DNA from: Chamaea fasciata
Taxonomy: Eukaryota; Chordata; Aves; Passeriformes; Sylviidae
Reading direction: 5' to 3'
Assembly: GCA_029207755.1 (NCBI GenBank)
Contig: JARCOQ010000011.1
Coordinates: forward strand, 24,927,712-24,991,711
Length of the DNA: 64,000 bases
Shown: in pieces, positions 1 through 13,600 of the stretch
Layout of the letters: each line of letters begins with the position of its first letter
Position numbering within the stretch: position 1 is the stretch's first letter
Notes under the pieces: generated by a model
Seen by the model: the letters and a program-made list of their open reading frames with translations, nothing else
Databases searched by the model: none
Told to the model about the DNA's origin: nothing
Program-made: the position numbers and the translations under genes

Positions 1-3000
1 GAAGTCCAGCCCTCTGCCCCCTCTAGAACCGTTCAAACCGCTGCAAAGTGCCGCCAGCTGACTTTACTAGAGTTTTACGCTTTCTTCGCGGAGGTGTCAA
101 TGACTCTGCAAAGGCACACGACTGGGATAAGCAGCTTTAATGCCATTAAAATGCTTATGATTAGGAGAAACGAGAGAGCCCTGCAAGGGCCAGACTCTCA
201 GAGGGCAGCACATCCACTGCAGCTCATGTGAGAGGAGTGTAAGTTACTCGGCACGGAGTAAGCAAGATCAAAGACACTCCAGAAAGATGCAACCCACTGA
301 CAGCGATGCAAACTCAGGCCAAGCTTTACTGAGTATTTCACAACAGGCCAATGAGTTGAAAAGGCCACACGGGGTGTTCTGATGCTACACCAAGGAAGGA
401 AGGAAAGGAAACCTCAGGACACGTGTTTTGCTCCTGACATAACACAGGACCAAGAATTCAGCTTTGGTTGATGCAAGGAGACGTTCATGCTTTCTACTGA
501 TACCTTGTTGGTCTGTGCAGGGAAAAGAAACACTTCTCTGCTGCAATTCCCAGGCTCCATCCTCTTCTTTATAGTTCCTAGAGTAATTTCAATTCTACAC
601 AATAAACAGCAGAACAGATAAGAAAAGCCTTATCAGATGAAGTAGCTTACAGCTTCCCACATGGGTAAGACAGAGAGCTAATGGCTACAGAAGCAGATAA
701 GGATGCTCATAACCAGAAATCAAATCCACGTGTTTCAGCGACAACACACCGCCACAGAAAGCAAAATAAACAGTACAACAAACTTCGCTAGGCCACCCTA
801 AATCCTCAGAAAGCATCACTTTATCCCTCCTTGCAGACCCAGCTGGCCCATCACCATCTCTCCTGGCCAGAAAGGGGGGGAGACGCTGCAGTTTCATTGT
901 AAGCCAAATGCAGCATGTGCTCAGCTGAGCTCTGATCTACCTTACAGCCCCAGGCTACAGTAAGGAAGACAAACTACTACAAAACCAAGAGGCTTTTGCA
1001 ATCCTTTCCTCCTCTGAAGACCTGTGCTGAAAAGCAATATTCATTATGCGGGGAAACCAACCCAACTGTCAGCTTTCCCAGACCGCAAGGGATGTAAAGC
1101 CAGGATGGACTTTTTGTTCAGGCTAACAGCAAGTACCATGCAACTGCAATCCCTTTAGCATCCATCCCACGGCCCAAACGCCAGTGCCACATCTCATCAC
1201 TGCCAGAGACCCAGGTTGTTCAGTAAAGTCCAAATTCATGGCAAGCTGCTGGCAGTACAGTTGCACCCTGGGGTCCCCATATCACTTAGTCTAAACCAGA
1301 GACACAGAATGTGATGATCCTCACCACTGAGCTGCTCCAACAGCTCTAACCTGTTGGGTATTATCTCTTCATCTGAGTCATCTCCTGAAAATTGACGCCT
1401 GCAAGTTATTTCCCTTCCCTCACGTCCCAAACATCACTCTGTGTTGGCAAGTATACAAGAAATGCATTTATCCAAAGGAATTTGCTCATCAAGGCTTGCA
1501 GACACTAAAACCACAGGTTATCTAATCTTAGGAGAGCATAGTTTAATGGCTACAACACGGGATGAGAGGCCAAAGGGTCTGACTTCTACTCCGAGCTCTG
1601 CCAGGGCTGCATGGCTTACCCGTGAATCTAAGGAAGATGTTTGATCCCTCCTCACCTTGATTTCCCCTGCTCTGAGGCTCTCCTAGCGCTCCTTCCCTCA
1701 CAGGGGATCTCATATATAAAATCCTCACGAGCATGTGAAAGGAGTTGTGGATCTCCAGATGTGTACATAAGGAAAAGTCTGACAGAGTGGAGAAGCAGCA
1801 CTGGCCAAGGAGCCTGGAGACACATCCTCTCCAGTGTGCTCCACACACTCCACATCTGTGCTTAGAGAAACATACGAACCCTTTCCCCCTGCTACAGGGA
1901 AGGGAAAAAAACAGTAATTTCCTTTTTCTGGAGAAAGCTCAGAGAAAAGACTAAATTCTGCATCTCTTAAGTCAAGGAAATCATTCAAGATTCTCCCACC
2001 AGTATCAAGAGACCTCACCACCTCTGGAGAATCACCGGCAGAACCACCTCACAGGCAACCCCCACAGAACAGGATAACCCTCCCTGTCCCACCCTTTCTC
2101 CGGATGCCACGGAGTGGCACAACTGGATAGATCAGGAGGAAAACTAGAGGTCTGCTCTCAGTGTTCTGCAAGATCTGGATGCGGAGGTGGGGAAAATCCA
2201 GACTTGGCACAGGTGAAACCAGAGCTGCACTGCCAGGGTCTCACAGCACGGCTCCTGCTGGGGGCCACAAAGGGTTGCTTCTGGTGTTAAACAAACTCCC
2301 ACTTGGAAAACAACTGAGCATCAACAAGCAAGCTAAAATTCCAGCCCTTTGGGGAAGGAAATAGAGCTATCCCATTGGACCTGATCCCATCTTTCCCAGC
2401 TGACTCAGTTAACCTTGAAGGCAGATCACACCAACCATACCAGTGCCAGAAACAGCCAAGCACCAGCTGGAACTGCTTCAGTAGGGCAAGGCCACTGCCC
2501 CTAAGGTTGGGCCACAAACCTCCTGCTTTCTCCCAAGTGGCAAAAGACAACGCAGTGAAGGACAGAAGATATGTCCACTCTGGTCTAGCCATGTGGAACA
2601 GAAAGGTCTCAGAGGAGCAACTGGCTCAAGAACTTGAAGAACAAACAAAAAATGCTCAGCTCTTTTTAAGAAGAAAATGTCCCATTGCTCCATAATTAAT
2701 GGAAAGCAGAAGAGGTTTTATGGACTCATTGAAAAAGGAGGGTGAGCATTAGAAAGCACTTCTCAGCACTTCATGATCACAAGGTGAGCTGCTTGCATAA
2801 TACTGACAAAGAACATGAATGCTGATATCACAAGGCAGTTATGAAACTTGGGCTTTAAATACTGAATAACAATAACTCGGTAATTAAGTCTCATAAGTAA
2901 TTTCTTTCTTCTTTTTTTATTTTTTTCTTTCCCCTTAACTGCAAAAGTAGATGCTGCAACCTTCAACTGAGATACGACTGTCCTCTCTGGCAAGGTTTAG

Positions 3001-5707
3001 ACATGATGGATGTCCTCTGCTCCACCACCTCACAGCACCAGGGATCCATCCCAGCCCAGAGCCTCACTGCCAGTCCCATCCCTCCTTCAGGCCTCCGACT
3101 CCTTCAGGAGAGGCTTCAAGACCACAGCAAGGGACATGCTGAGAACCTGCGAGGAGCAGGGGGATGAGGGAACAAACCTGAGTAACTGCATTCTGCCAGT
3201 TAACTGCTAAACCCCCAACAAGCTCTTCAGTCCTCCTCGAATTTTTTGACACGAACACATTCTTGTGAATTACTCCAGTGTGACCGGGACACACAGTCTC
3301 CTGAACAAGACACACAATATAGAGCAGCGAAATGTCATGAAAATCAAGGGCAAATGAACACAGAAGACAGCCCTTCCCCCTAACACCACTTCTATTTTTA
3401 GGCAGCCATATTAGCTTGGAGCGGTTTTACTCGTTTCTGATAATGAGCAGAGCCTTTGCATCTTCTCTCGAGGACATTTCATCTGTGCAGGCACTTTGCT
3501 TTACACCAGCAGCTCGGAAGAGCTCACGTCAACAGGTGAAAACAAGCCCCCGAGATTTATTGTGAAAGGGCCTTGAGAAACCAAGTCCAGCTTTGAACTC
3601 CTGCCCTTTCCCACCGGACAACCGCTCCATTTTTGGGGGCTGTGCTCTGCCCACCCGCAAGGCGTGCCTCCAGTTCTATCACATGATGAACCTCTGCCTG
3701 CTCAAGGGGCAGGACGAGAGCTCCCGAGAGCTCCCACGGCAGCAGGAGCCCTACGCTAAGGCAGGAACCTGATAAAGAATCAGGTGATCATTATCAAGCG
3801 AGCAAGACAAAACACAGACGTGCTCAAGATCTGGGTTGCACTGCGCTGGCAGTTTCTCTTCAGGAAGTAACACTCCTCCACCCCTCCGAGAGAGAGAGCT
3901 ACTCCTAAGGTACAACACACGACTTTCTGCAATGCAACCAACTCGTACACTCAGTGTCCTTCAGCTGCTTTGGACTGCCTCGATAGGAACATCCAAATGG
4001 AAGTCCTCTTCCTTCAGGTCCATTCCTTCTCACCTCCTCACGCCTCAACCTTCCTCCACAGCCCCTCACCACCACCCTCCTGTCTCCCCGTGCCCGCACT
4101 GGTGCTGCCAAAGGCAGCAAGATCCCGTAGGGACACCAGTCCTGTCTGGACTGCCAACAGGCAAAGTCCAGAGGGCAAGATACACCTTGGAACAGGTGGC
4201 AGGAGAGAGGGATGGTGGAGGGAAGGCAACTTCTCACCTGGAAAATGAAAGCATGGCACAGGCAGCTCAGGGATGTCTGTTTTAGCACTCGGGGAAGAAG
4301 GCAGGCAAAGCCTCACACATATATCTCCATTCTTTCTTCTGAATTTTCAATAATCTACTTGAAGTCTTCTATTTGCCCTTTGGATTATGATCTTTCAGGA
4401 AGACCTTTTTCCACGCTTCTCTACAATTATGAGATCATGGGGAAAATACTCCCCTTTTCAAGTTGACTTCTGGTGCCAGCACTTCACAGAATTTCCTGAC
4501 TACAGATAAAATCATGAGGCTTTTGTCAATTGAGAAACCCCTTCCCAAGCACAGAAGCTGGTCACTTCTTGGCGAGCTCCGGCCCCTGGTCACAAGCACC
4601 TTCACACCAGGCTCCCGCTTTCTTCTAAGGATTGTGAAATCTTACTTATTGAGGAAAAACACCAGTTCAGTAAGAGGAAGCATTTAATACAGCTAGTAGA
4701 TGATTAACAAGTGAGTGCTCAAGTCAATTGCTGCAGGAGCACTGCGAGTTCCTAAGGCCATAAAAAGACTTCTGACATGTCAGAGGCGAGGAGCTCATGG
4801 GGAACTTGTGCCTGGCCAAGCCCTCCCTGCACGGGACCACAGGGCCACAGGCTGCAGCTCTTCACCTTTCTGCCCCAGGCTCCTGGCTGCAGGTCTCCAG
4901 CCGAGGCCACCCCAGGGACCTTCCCACAGAGTATTTTATTCCTAGCTCCACCTTCTCCCACCAGCCAGCATGCCTCCAAGACCTCCCTCCCCATGTCCTG
5001 CAGAGGTTTCATGCCCTGTGCACAGCTGAGCACCCATTCACCCACCTCCGTCCCTCCCCGTCCCACCAGCAGACACTTGTCCTCTGGCCAGCTGAGCCAT
5101 CTGGCAGGAAGGAAAAGTTATCAGGGACCCCACCCTCGGGCAACAGCATGTCAAGGCAGCACCGGGGAGGAGAGCTACACTGTGTTTTGTGGCTCTTTTA
5201 GAGCATTTCTGCTCAGGACCTCTGCTTTTTCATGCCAGAGGCACCCAGAGGCAAATAAAGGTGCTTCAGAGCTCTGAAGTATCAGTTACTTCTAGGCAAT
5301 AATATCCTGAACACCTCTCCCCATCCTGGCTTTCACAGAGCACAGTGAAGAACTTACAGGGATTTGGCACTTTCTCCTTAACAGGCCATCATTAACAAGT
5401 GACTCATATTATATTGCAGCGTGAGTCATCTTGGCAGAGGTCACAAGCCTAAGTGACAACTAGTCCTCAATTATTTCCTTCAAGTTGAATTAAAGGTGTA
5501 TTGTTATGCTAATTTTACACCTGCTCCATCCTATCTTTCCTTCCACTGTCTCCAGAGCAACCTGGGATTTCAGCTCATGGTCTAAACCACCTCTGGAAAT
5601 GCTCTTTCATCTGGGTGTTGTTCCAGGTTGTCACAAAACAGGGAGATGACAATGGAAAGTCTTCTGGATGGGCTCTCAGCTATGGCAACTAGTAGATAAA
5701 GCAGACC

Positions 5708-5746
5708 TCCATCCATCCATCCATCCATCCATCCATCCATCCATCC
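5708..5746. repeat. (ATCC)n microsatellite
   Basis: About ten uninterrupted ATCC units (GGAT on the minus strand) lie in TNIK intron 1. The same GGAT motif forms a second array beside TNIK exon 1 at 14960-15028. The short ORF reading [11 protein letters not shown] across this array is an artefact of the repeat. Confidence 0.95.
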
Positions 5747-6799
5747 TTGCTCCACAAGGACAGTGAGCCGCTGTCCCTGCCATCTTCCTGCTCTGGTCAT
5801 GCTTTATTGTAGTACATGTTCAGGAACTCGGGGCTTGCCCAGAGTTCAAACACAACCACCTTCAGGCTGCCACATCCCATACCTGGCTCCAAGGCAGGGG
5901 CAAAGCTCAACAAGCAAAATCACTTCAAACCATGCCCAGCATCATATGAATACTGAAGAAATGATCGCGTGGCTGGTGTAAAAAGGGGCATTTTCAGCTA
6001 TTTTCCGTTTTCTAACCAGGCAGCCCCATACTTCAGCTTCTCCTCTTCAGCGCACAGTCACTCAAGGACACTTGGCTCAGAGAACAGAGTTTTGCCCATT
6101 AGAAAACATGGCCATTACCAGCCTGGTCACCAGTGGAGCATTCTGTTTACATTTACAGCAGTCAAACAGAGTCTCACTGGCTGCGAGGATCGCTTTGGAG
6201 AGCATTTGTAAACTCCTCTCACTACTGGAATCCCATTTAGCTATTATAGCCTCTTCAGCCATACTAACACGCCGATCCCCACAGAATAGCAATGGGAAGA
6301 GCAGAGTCATCACACTATTTACTGAAGCTAATCAATACATAAAGGCTGAAGATTTATTGCACTGAAGACAGCCTGTCTGCATGGCCAGAAAATGCATTTA
6401 AAGTCCTTTTCATTTGGTTGCTTTGGCCTCTGGTTCTTCTCCAAAAACATTTACCTTGCACACCCATCTTTCTTTCCTCCCCAAATGGTGGCACCTGCAG
6501 ACACGAGTGAAGCCCCTTCCCCAAACGCCTACCATGAGCACTCAGTGGGAGCCTAAAACACAAACCCCACAGGTTTAAGAGCACTGCACCTTCCTTTCCA
6601 GCCACGTTTCATGGCTGTTTTGGCATCTCCCATCCGAGTGAGCAACCTGGAAAATTCCGGCCTGTTTTGAAGAAGGTCTATGCGCCAGGTACAGGGAGAC
6701 AAGGTGTGCCAATCATAGCCACACCCTGCTGTCCAGCTCCACTCAGGAGGGAACAATTAGAGCCATGTTTATTTTTATTTCTATACATTATTCTAATAC

Positions 6800-6826
6800 A
6801 AAAAAAAAAAAAAGAAAAAAAAAAGA
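6800..6826. repeat. A-rich simple repeat
   Basis: Two long A runs are separated by a single G. This may be the tail of an old retroposed element, but no recognisable element body lies next to it. Confidence 0.8.
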
Positions 6827-7132
6827 CCTTTGTAAGTGCCCTGCAAAGCCCACGGCACATCTGGCCTGCTGTGTTTTGGGGGTGACCACCCACAGTGCTG
6901 AGATACCAGCAGTGAGCCACAGCTGGGGAGGTGCACTGAGCTGCACCACCAAAGCTCGTTCTCTGGTTTCATCTTGGCTCATGGTTTGGGGAGAAGTAGC
7001 CTGGTAGGCAACAGCCATGAGGCTTAGTGCTTCTGAAGCACTGATGCGAATTACAACAATCAACATCTGGCAAGCAGACACATTTGTTTTGGTCACTGTA
7101 CCAGCTATATGGCCCCAGTGTAACAGGAGTAC

Positions 7133-7305
7133 AGAAGGGTGTGGGTTGGAAGGGACCTTTAAGCTCATCTTCCACCACGGGCAGAGATGCCACCCACTAG
7201 ACCAGGTTGCCCCAAGCCCCATCCAATCTGGCCTTGAACACTTCCATGCAAGGATCTGGGCAACCTGTTCCAGTGCCTCACTACCCTCTTAATCCTGCTG
7301 AGAAA
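7133..7305 (-). mobile_element. CR1 LINE fragment (3' end), minus strand
   Basis: The plus strand reads as the complement of the CR1 3' region: GGGTTGGAAGGGACC, then CTAGACCAGGTTGC, CCTTGAACACTTCCA and CAACCTGTTCCAGTGCCTCA. The element is 5'-truncated, as most CR1 copies are. It is diverged and lacks the terminal ATTCTATG octamers. It lies in TNIK intron 1 in the same orientation as the gene. Confidence 0.9.
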
Positions 7306-10300
7306 GACTGCAGTGAGGTAGGGAGGAGATCTGCGCCTTCACTTTTGCCAGTTTATCTCAAAAACCACACGAAGCTTTTATGCTTTTGTATGAAAGAAAG
7401 AGGAAGAGACAAATATATTCTGATGTACAGGGAGATTTCTATTGTTGCCTGGACATCAAACAGCACCCAATTAGCCCTGCAAGGATCTGACCCACAAATT
7501 ATGAAAATAAATGCCTCCGAAGCTTTGATCCCTTGTATTTCTATCGCATGCTACAGCAGTTATTAGACACATTTTATTAGGCTCAAGCTGTGCGATCTTT
7601 TCCTCAGCAAAGGCTCTACCACCTCCAGTGCATCCCAAAGTCACCATCCAGAGGATTAAGGGCATGATCCCAAACAGTCACTTCTGTCATGCACTAAACA
7701 CATGACTCAGCTGGCAGTAGGCTTTTTCCTGCTGAGTTTCAAAATTAGGAGGAAAGGGAATTTTTAAAAGGAAGGGGAGGGGAAACTGTCAGCCACATAA
7801 ATTTTTGGCTTTTTTTCGTTAGCTTATAAAGGAATATGCATGTGAGGCAATAACCCTGGTTTTTAAAGAGCGCTGCTTTTAGAACAATTTACTGTTCTGA
7901 AAGCAACACTTTCTGCACCCTGAAATGCCACTGCTGGAGGGAGCAAGTAAAAAAAACCATAACAAAAGGTTCTGTGCACTCTGAAGCTGAAAACCACAGG
8001 TGCTCTCATGCAAGCAGGAACACCCACCCTTGCTGCAGCAGGAGCGCTCAGAACCAAGAGGATGTTGAACTTGCATTGCTCAGGCTTTGCTCAGAGGAGC
8101 AGCTCACTGCTCACAGCAGCACAAACTAGGCAGGGACTGTGCCTTCCAGAGGCAGGGGTGTTTTCACCTGAGTGCATTCACAGGAGGGACGGGACCGTGT
8201 CACCCATCCAGGTGGCACCTCAGTGACTGGCAGTGGATGGCGTTTGCATGAAGCCATCAATATCTGACAGGGCTCCTGTGGCAGAGCAGAGCTGGTTACT
8301 TGCAGCAGAGCAAAGGAAACACCTTCTCCTGGTCAGGGTAACTCAGCTTCTGAGTGTGGAGCACGACACACTGCTGGCTCCCCTCGGACGGAAGCAGGAG
8401 CTGGTATCCAGTCCGGCCATTCCAGGGCTGCCCGCCCGATCGCCATCATTTATTACCAACACACAACCTTGACCTTCCGGCAAGCACTGCAGCAAATTAA
8501 CACGGAAAAGCAACATTCTGGATCAAAGGGAAAGGTTTTCTGATTGGCCATTACAAAATAAAAATCAGGAGTGCAGCGAGACAGAACGGAGTGCCAACTA
8601 AACTTATCAGTGTTTTCCAACCTTGGTGGCTTTTCCTCTCCTTTCACTAATGAGCCATTGCAGGAGCTCCCCAGGGCTGGGGGCCAACACGCTGGGCATC
8701 CTCATCCCACTGCAGGAAGGGGATGCTCAGTCCCTCACTGGGCTCATCTAGAAACAATCAAGGAGGAGGAATGTACGGAAAGAGGGAGTATCCGTTTTCC
8801 AAGGACCACGTTCCTTAGCCAGAACTCCTTGAGAAACCCTAAACGATTTACATGGAAAACATCAAATCTCAACTTACCTAAATTGTTTTCCTGAGCCCAG
8901 AGTAGACTGACCATCAGTGCAGCCACAGCTCAAACTGACAAAACAGGACAGGAGAAGGAGGTTGGGGCAAAGGAAGTTAAAGTTTCTGGCTTTCCAAGTG
9001 GGAAACACAACCTCCCAACTCAGTGGAGCCACCAATGACTTAGGCTTTTAAACTGCACCCTGCTTTAATGGATACGTGAAACATAACAAAGAAGGCACCA
9101 GAGCATCAACAAATGGGAACTTCATGTGACGGAGGCTCTACACCTGCAGAGCAGTCAGGGCCAAAAAGGCCACCAGAAGGGAGAAAGGATCAGCCAAAGT
9201 CCTGGGAGAGTGAACGTGGGTCTGCCTTTCACTCCACGAGGCTCCTGGTCTCTTCTGTAGCTGGCAGCAAGGGAAAAAATCATCTGTGCTCCCCTGGCAG
9301 CCCAGGGCAAGCAGCTGCCTTCAGGTGGTAGGTCCTGAACCCTCAACACCATCCTCCACAGCCCAAGGCACAAGAGTTTCTGCCAACGCTCTTTCTCCAC
9401 ACCACGCACCCCTTTGGCCTGCTGGTCGTTTTTTACCTGGGGAAGCACGGGAAATCCAGCAGGATTCTACCCCTTTATATATGAGGCGTGAAGAAATGAG
9501 ACAGGGATCAATACCCCGTCCTTGGTCGGCAGGTCAGAGTCACAGAACTCCCACTGGCGTCTGTAATTACCCTTGCAGAGGGTAAGGGTGCATTAGGAGG
9601 AGTCAGGCAAGGGTTTCCAGGGAGCAGCTCAGAGCCTGAGCCCAGGAGGTGATCGCAGCTTTGGCCTGACCTGGCCTCACATGAATGATGATTTCCAAGG
9701 ACACCTCTTCCACAGCTGGGTGATTCATCCATGGGGATTTACATGCAGAGCAAATGGAAACCGTTTCCTCCCTCACCCCATACAGACTGTACCACTACAT
9801 CTACAAGCCTGGCAGATAAAAACTACCTTCAGGTAGCAGGGTTAAAAACCTCCTCTAACTCCTCCTTGTCACATGGATTAAAAACAGACCCTTTATTTTA
9901 AAAATGCACACCAATCAAATGCTCTTTGTTGCTTCCAAGCTTGATTCAACAAAGTGCTTGTGCTCAAACTTCAGCCTGCTCAAGCATATATTTTGCCATG
10001 AATTCACTCCAAATTATTAATTTTTATGGTTGCCCAGCAAAGGGACACTGGCGAGAAACAGAGAACTCTCCATGCCTTCAAAAACACCATACACCGCTGT
10101 GCTGTGGAAGGTCTGCAAAGATGAGGAAGAGTAACCAGTGCCGAAGAGCAACTGCAAAAGAGCAGCAGCTGGGCTGCACAACTCCAAAAGGCAGAGGAAA
10201 GAATACAATCAACCCCAGAGAAAGACTGGACAGAAGACAGACCTTTTCCCATTGTAACTTTTCATGAGCACGCACAGGAATATGCAGAGGTGCACAGAGG

Positions 10301-10354
10301 ATACGTCTGCACCAATGCCTCAAGGAATGGAGCTGGACACTGCCATCCCTTGGG

Positions 10355-10608
10355 GATGATTTAAATTAGAGGGAAGATTTGGATTAGATGTTAGGAATAA
10401 ATTATTTTCTGAGAGAGTAGCAATGCACTGTAACATAAAACCCAGAGAAGCTGTGGATGCCTCATCCCTGGAACTGCTCAAGGCCAGGCTGGACAGGGCT
10501 TGGAGCAACCTGGTTTAACAGAAGGCGTCTGTGCCCATGGCAGGGGTTTTGGGACTAGATAACATTTGAGGTCCCTTCAAACCCAAACCATTTGATGATT
10601 CTGTGGTT
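10355..10608 (+). mobile_element. CR1 LINE fragment (3' end), plus strand
   Basis: The sense CR1 3' UTR is readable: GATTTGGATTAGATGTTAGG, GAAGCTGTGGATGCC, AAGGCCAGGCTGGACAGGG, CCCATGGCAGGGG and GGTCCCTTCAAACCCAAACC. It ends in a degenerate TGATGATTCTGTGG tail. It is inserted antisense to TNIK within intron 1 and is moderately diverged, so it is an old copy. Confidence 0.93.
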
Positions 10609-13600
10609 CAGAGACCAGTATTCTGCTGCAAAATTTTACGGTTTAGAACTCAAAAGGCTCCAAAATAGAGAAAGCACATGGACACTGTCATGGTCCATAG
10701 CTTACACGTGCACTGAGTGACACTGGAAGAGGACAGATGAAGTCCCTGATGGAACACTCTTGAGAGCGTCTTTCCTCAGAAACTGTGAATATGTAAATTT
10801 ATTTGCTGAACATTTGCCCCAAATTTTGCATGGTAGCATTATCATGTAAAACACAGCAAAACAAGCTTTTCATGTCCTTTTTTTTTAATGTCTAGAAGTC
10901 ATTTCTAGTCAAGTTTGTTGTTCCTCTTTCTATTTAGGAAGGTGACCTTTACAAAAGCTGCCCAATTCTGTTGAGATACAGAGCTCTTTTGAAAAGGTGC
11001 TGGAAGAAGAAACCTGAAATAATGCTGCCAGAGTAATGCTCCTGAGCGGTGGCTTGCAGTGCTTATCCCCCATCAGAGATTCTCCTAAATCTTTAACGAT
11101 GCTAAACATGCCATAAACTGACAAAGTTCTAGAAACAGGACAATGCCAGCATGTTTGAGTTCTGTGGGTTTTTAACATGTCAGCTTTTATCTTCATCGAC
11201 AGTGATCAACTAATGCAAACAAAGGGCCACTGAAACTTCACTTCTATACAAAGCAAGCTAAAGGAAGAGCAGTGACATTTTTGGGTTTCATCCAATTCTT
11301 CCCAGCAACAGCTAATACTCACCGGCTCCTTAAATTCTGTGCTGTCTCCTCTCCAAGCCTGAGCATTAAAGGCCAGGCTTTTCCAAAACAACAAACGATT
11401 TTAAGGTACAGTTCCCAGAGAGTGCACGGTCAGCACTTCACCGAAGTAAATAACAAAAGCCTGGGGTTTGTTAATGAGTTCAAAACAAAAGCAACGTCCA
11501 GGTACATGAAGAAAACAATGGCTCCTTCCCCAAAAAGGCTCTTTTTAAACCCCCAGCCTTGCAGGAAACCCTCAGCCAAGCTGTACATCCCAGGTGAGCC
11601 TGGCGCCCTATGCCCAGGGCGAGCCCCTGCCTGCTAGACAAGGAGCAGCTTTGAGCAGGGGGGAGTGCTGGCCCCAAGCCAGACCCTGCCCAGGGGTTAT
11701 CAGCTCCCTGGGAAAGGTTTTCCTCCCTGAGATCTTTTATAACCTCCCACACACCTTGCAAAGCAATTCAGACGAATCCAGCCGTGGCAGCTACTGCCAG
11801 AAGAGCCCACTGCCACTGCTGGTACATCAGCCAGAGGCCCAGCCCTGCAGATGGATGCAGCAGAGGAAAAGCTATTGACCTGAATATTTGAGAAGGATCA
11901 AGGCCACTGCCTTCAGCAAGAGATGACAGGCTCTTGCATTTGCTGAGACAAAAAAAGAAAAAAGTGGGGGGAAAAAACACCAAACCCAGCCCCATCTTTC
12001 TGCTCTCTCCTGTTAGGATCAGCTGTGCATTCACCACCGGAGTCCATGGCCCACTGCATCCCTCCTCACACTCGTTCTCATTTTACTGCAAAAATCTGCT
12101 TCTCCAACATGCCTGTCAACAGCCCGTGCGAATCCCCGTGTTAATCATTGTTCTGCTAACAACACTGCCAGGTCATCCGGCTATTAAACATGCGGAGTGG
12201 ACCAGCGAAAATATCTCCTTGCCCGCACAAAAGAACATTATAATGTGGTTTATCTTATCCCCTTGTCAGTATAATACGCAGCGCTACCTGTTTGATGGCC
12301 TCATTGTTTTAAATTACAGTTTTCTGCAACATTAACGATCCTCATTAGCAGCACCACCACTGGAAGATCTCTGGTTTGAGAATCCTGCCTATGCTGGCAC
12401 ACTCAGCCCTCTGCACCCACAGGGGCACTCCGGGGTACCACGGCGGTGAGCACAGCGCCCAGTGACGGACAGAAACGTGGCACAGAGAAGGCAGGAGCCA
12501 GCCCCGAGCGCGCTTACTCGATGCACCAGGCCGTGCATTTTAATCAGAATTCAGTGCTTTGTTCCTGGCCCAGCCTCCTGCACATCAAGCAGATGCAGTG
12601 CTGTGGTGGAGCCCGACTGCGTGGCCAAAATAAACTCTCCAGTGTGGCAAAAACAGGAGCTCCTGCCACCTCCCATGTCACCTTCCGGCCCAGATTTACA
12701 AATCCCAGCCCGTAAGCCCGCGGGCAGCGGCAAAGAGAATTGAACGATGGTGCGCAGGGTTCTGCTTGTGCTCAGCCTTCAACAGCACGCTGCCATCCTG
12801 CAAATCCACCTGCCTTCCCTGGGACAGCAGGAGGGAAGGCAAAGGAAAGGACTGGGCAAACCGGCAGTCAAAGGTCCACCCTTCTTACAGACATTTGCCC
12901 ATGGTTCATAAGGATGTTCCTGGAACATTTCAGTGACTCAAGCTGGGAGATAAGCGTCCTGAGTGCTTCCTTTCCCCGCTGCTGGGAACAGATCATCCCC
13001 TTCGCCAGATTTTTGAGTCACTACCTGCTCCCAGCATTTCACAGTCACCCTTCACCCCTTTCAACACACAAGCAGCACAAGAGCAACTTCTCCTCCGGCC
13101 AGACTCATCTGCAAACCCACAGCAACGTGACACCTCTTTTCTAATATATAAAATTTTTGCAAGGCTTGGGGAATTACTCCTCCCTGCCATGTTTTGTGCT
13201 CAGGCAGCGAATTTACTATCGATTTCTGAATCAGACCCCACGGAATGATTCACGCTTCGTGCCCTATCTGCTGAATTTACGACCTCTAACAATTATTCTA
13301 AGCGCTGGAGGAGCTTAGTTTAGAAGAAGATCTATTCCTTGGCAAACTAAGCTCCTGTTCTCGTCTCGCTGGCAAACCAGGGCATCTCTCATCGTTGACA
13401 GGAAAGTGCCACAGCAGAGGGGGCACAGGTCCGAGTGGCAGCGGCCCCGCGCTGCCGGAGCGGCCACAGCGGGGTTCTGCTGTCCCACCCCACGGTCAGC
13501 CCGGGGTTTTCAGGTCCCCTGGTCTCCGGTTACCCTGAAATGCCAGCACTGCTCTGCTCACCGACCAGGCGCTGCCGCTGGGTCTCTCAGGGGGAGGGAG

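Noticed and set aside
4777..5277. 166-codon plus-strand ORF in TNIK intron 1
   Set aside because: It has a proline- and serine-rich low-complexity translation and an overlapping open frame on the same strand, with nothing to support coding.
5582..5800. ORF reading [11 protein letters not shown]
   Set aside because: It is the direct translation of the ATCC/GGAT microsatellite.
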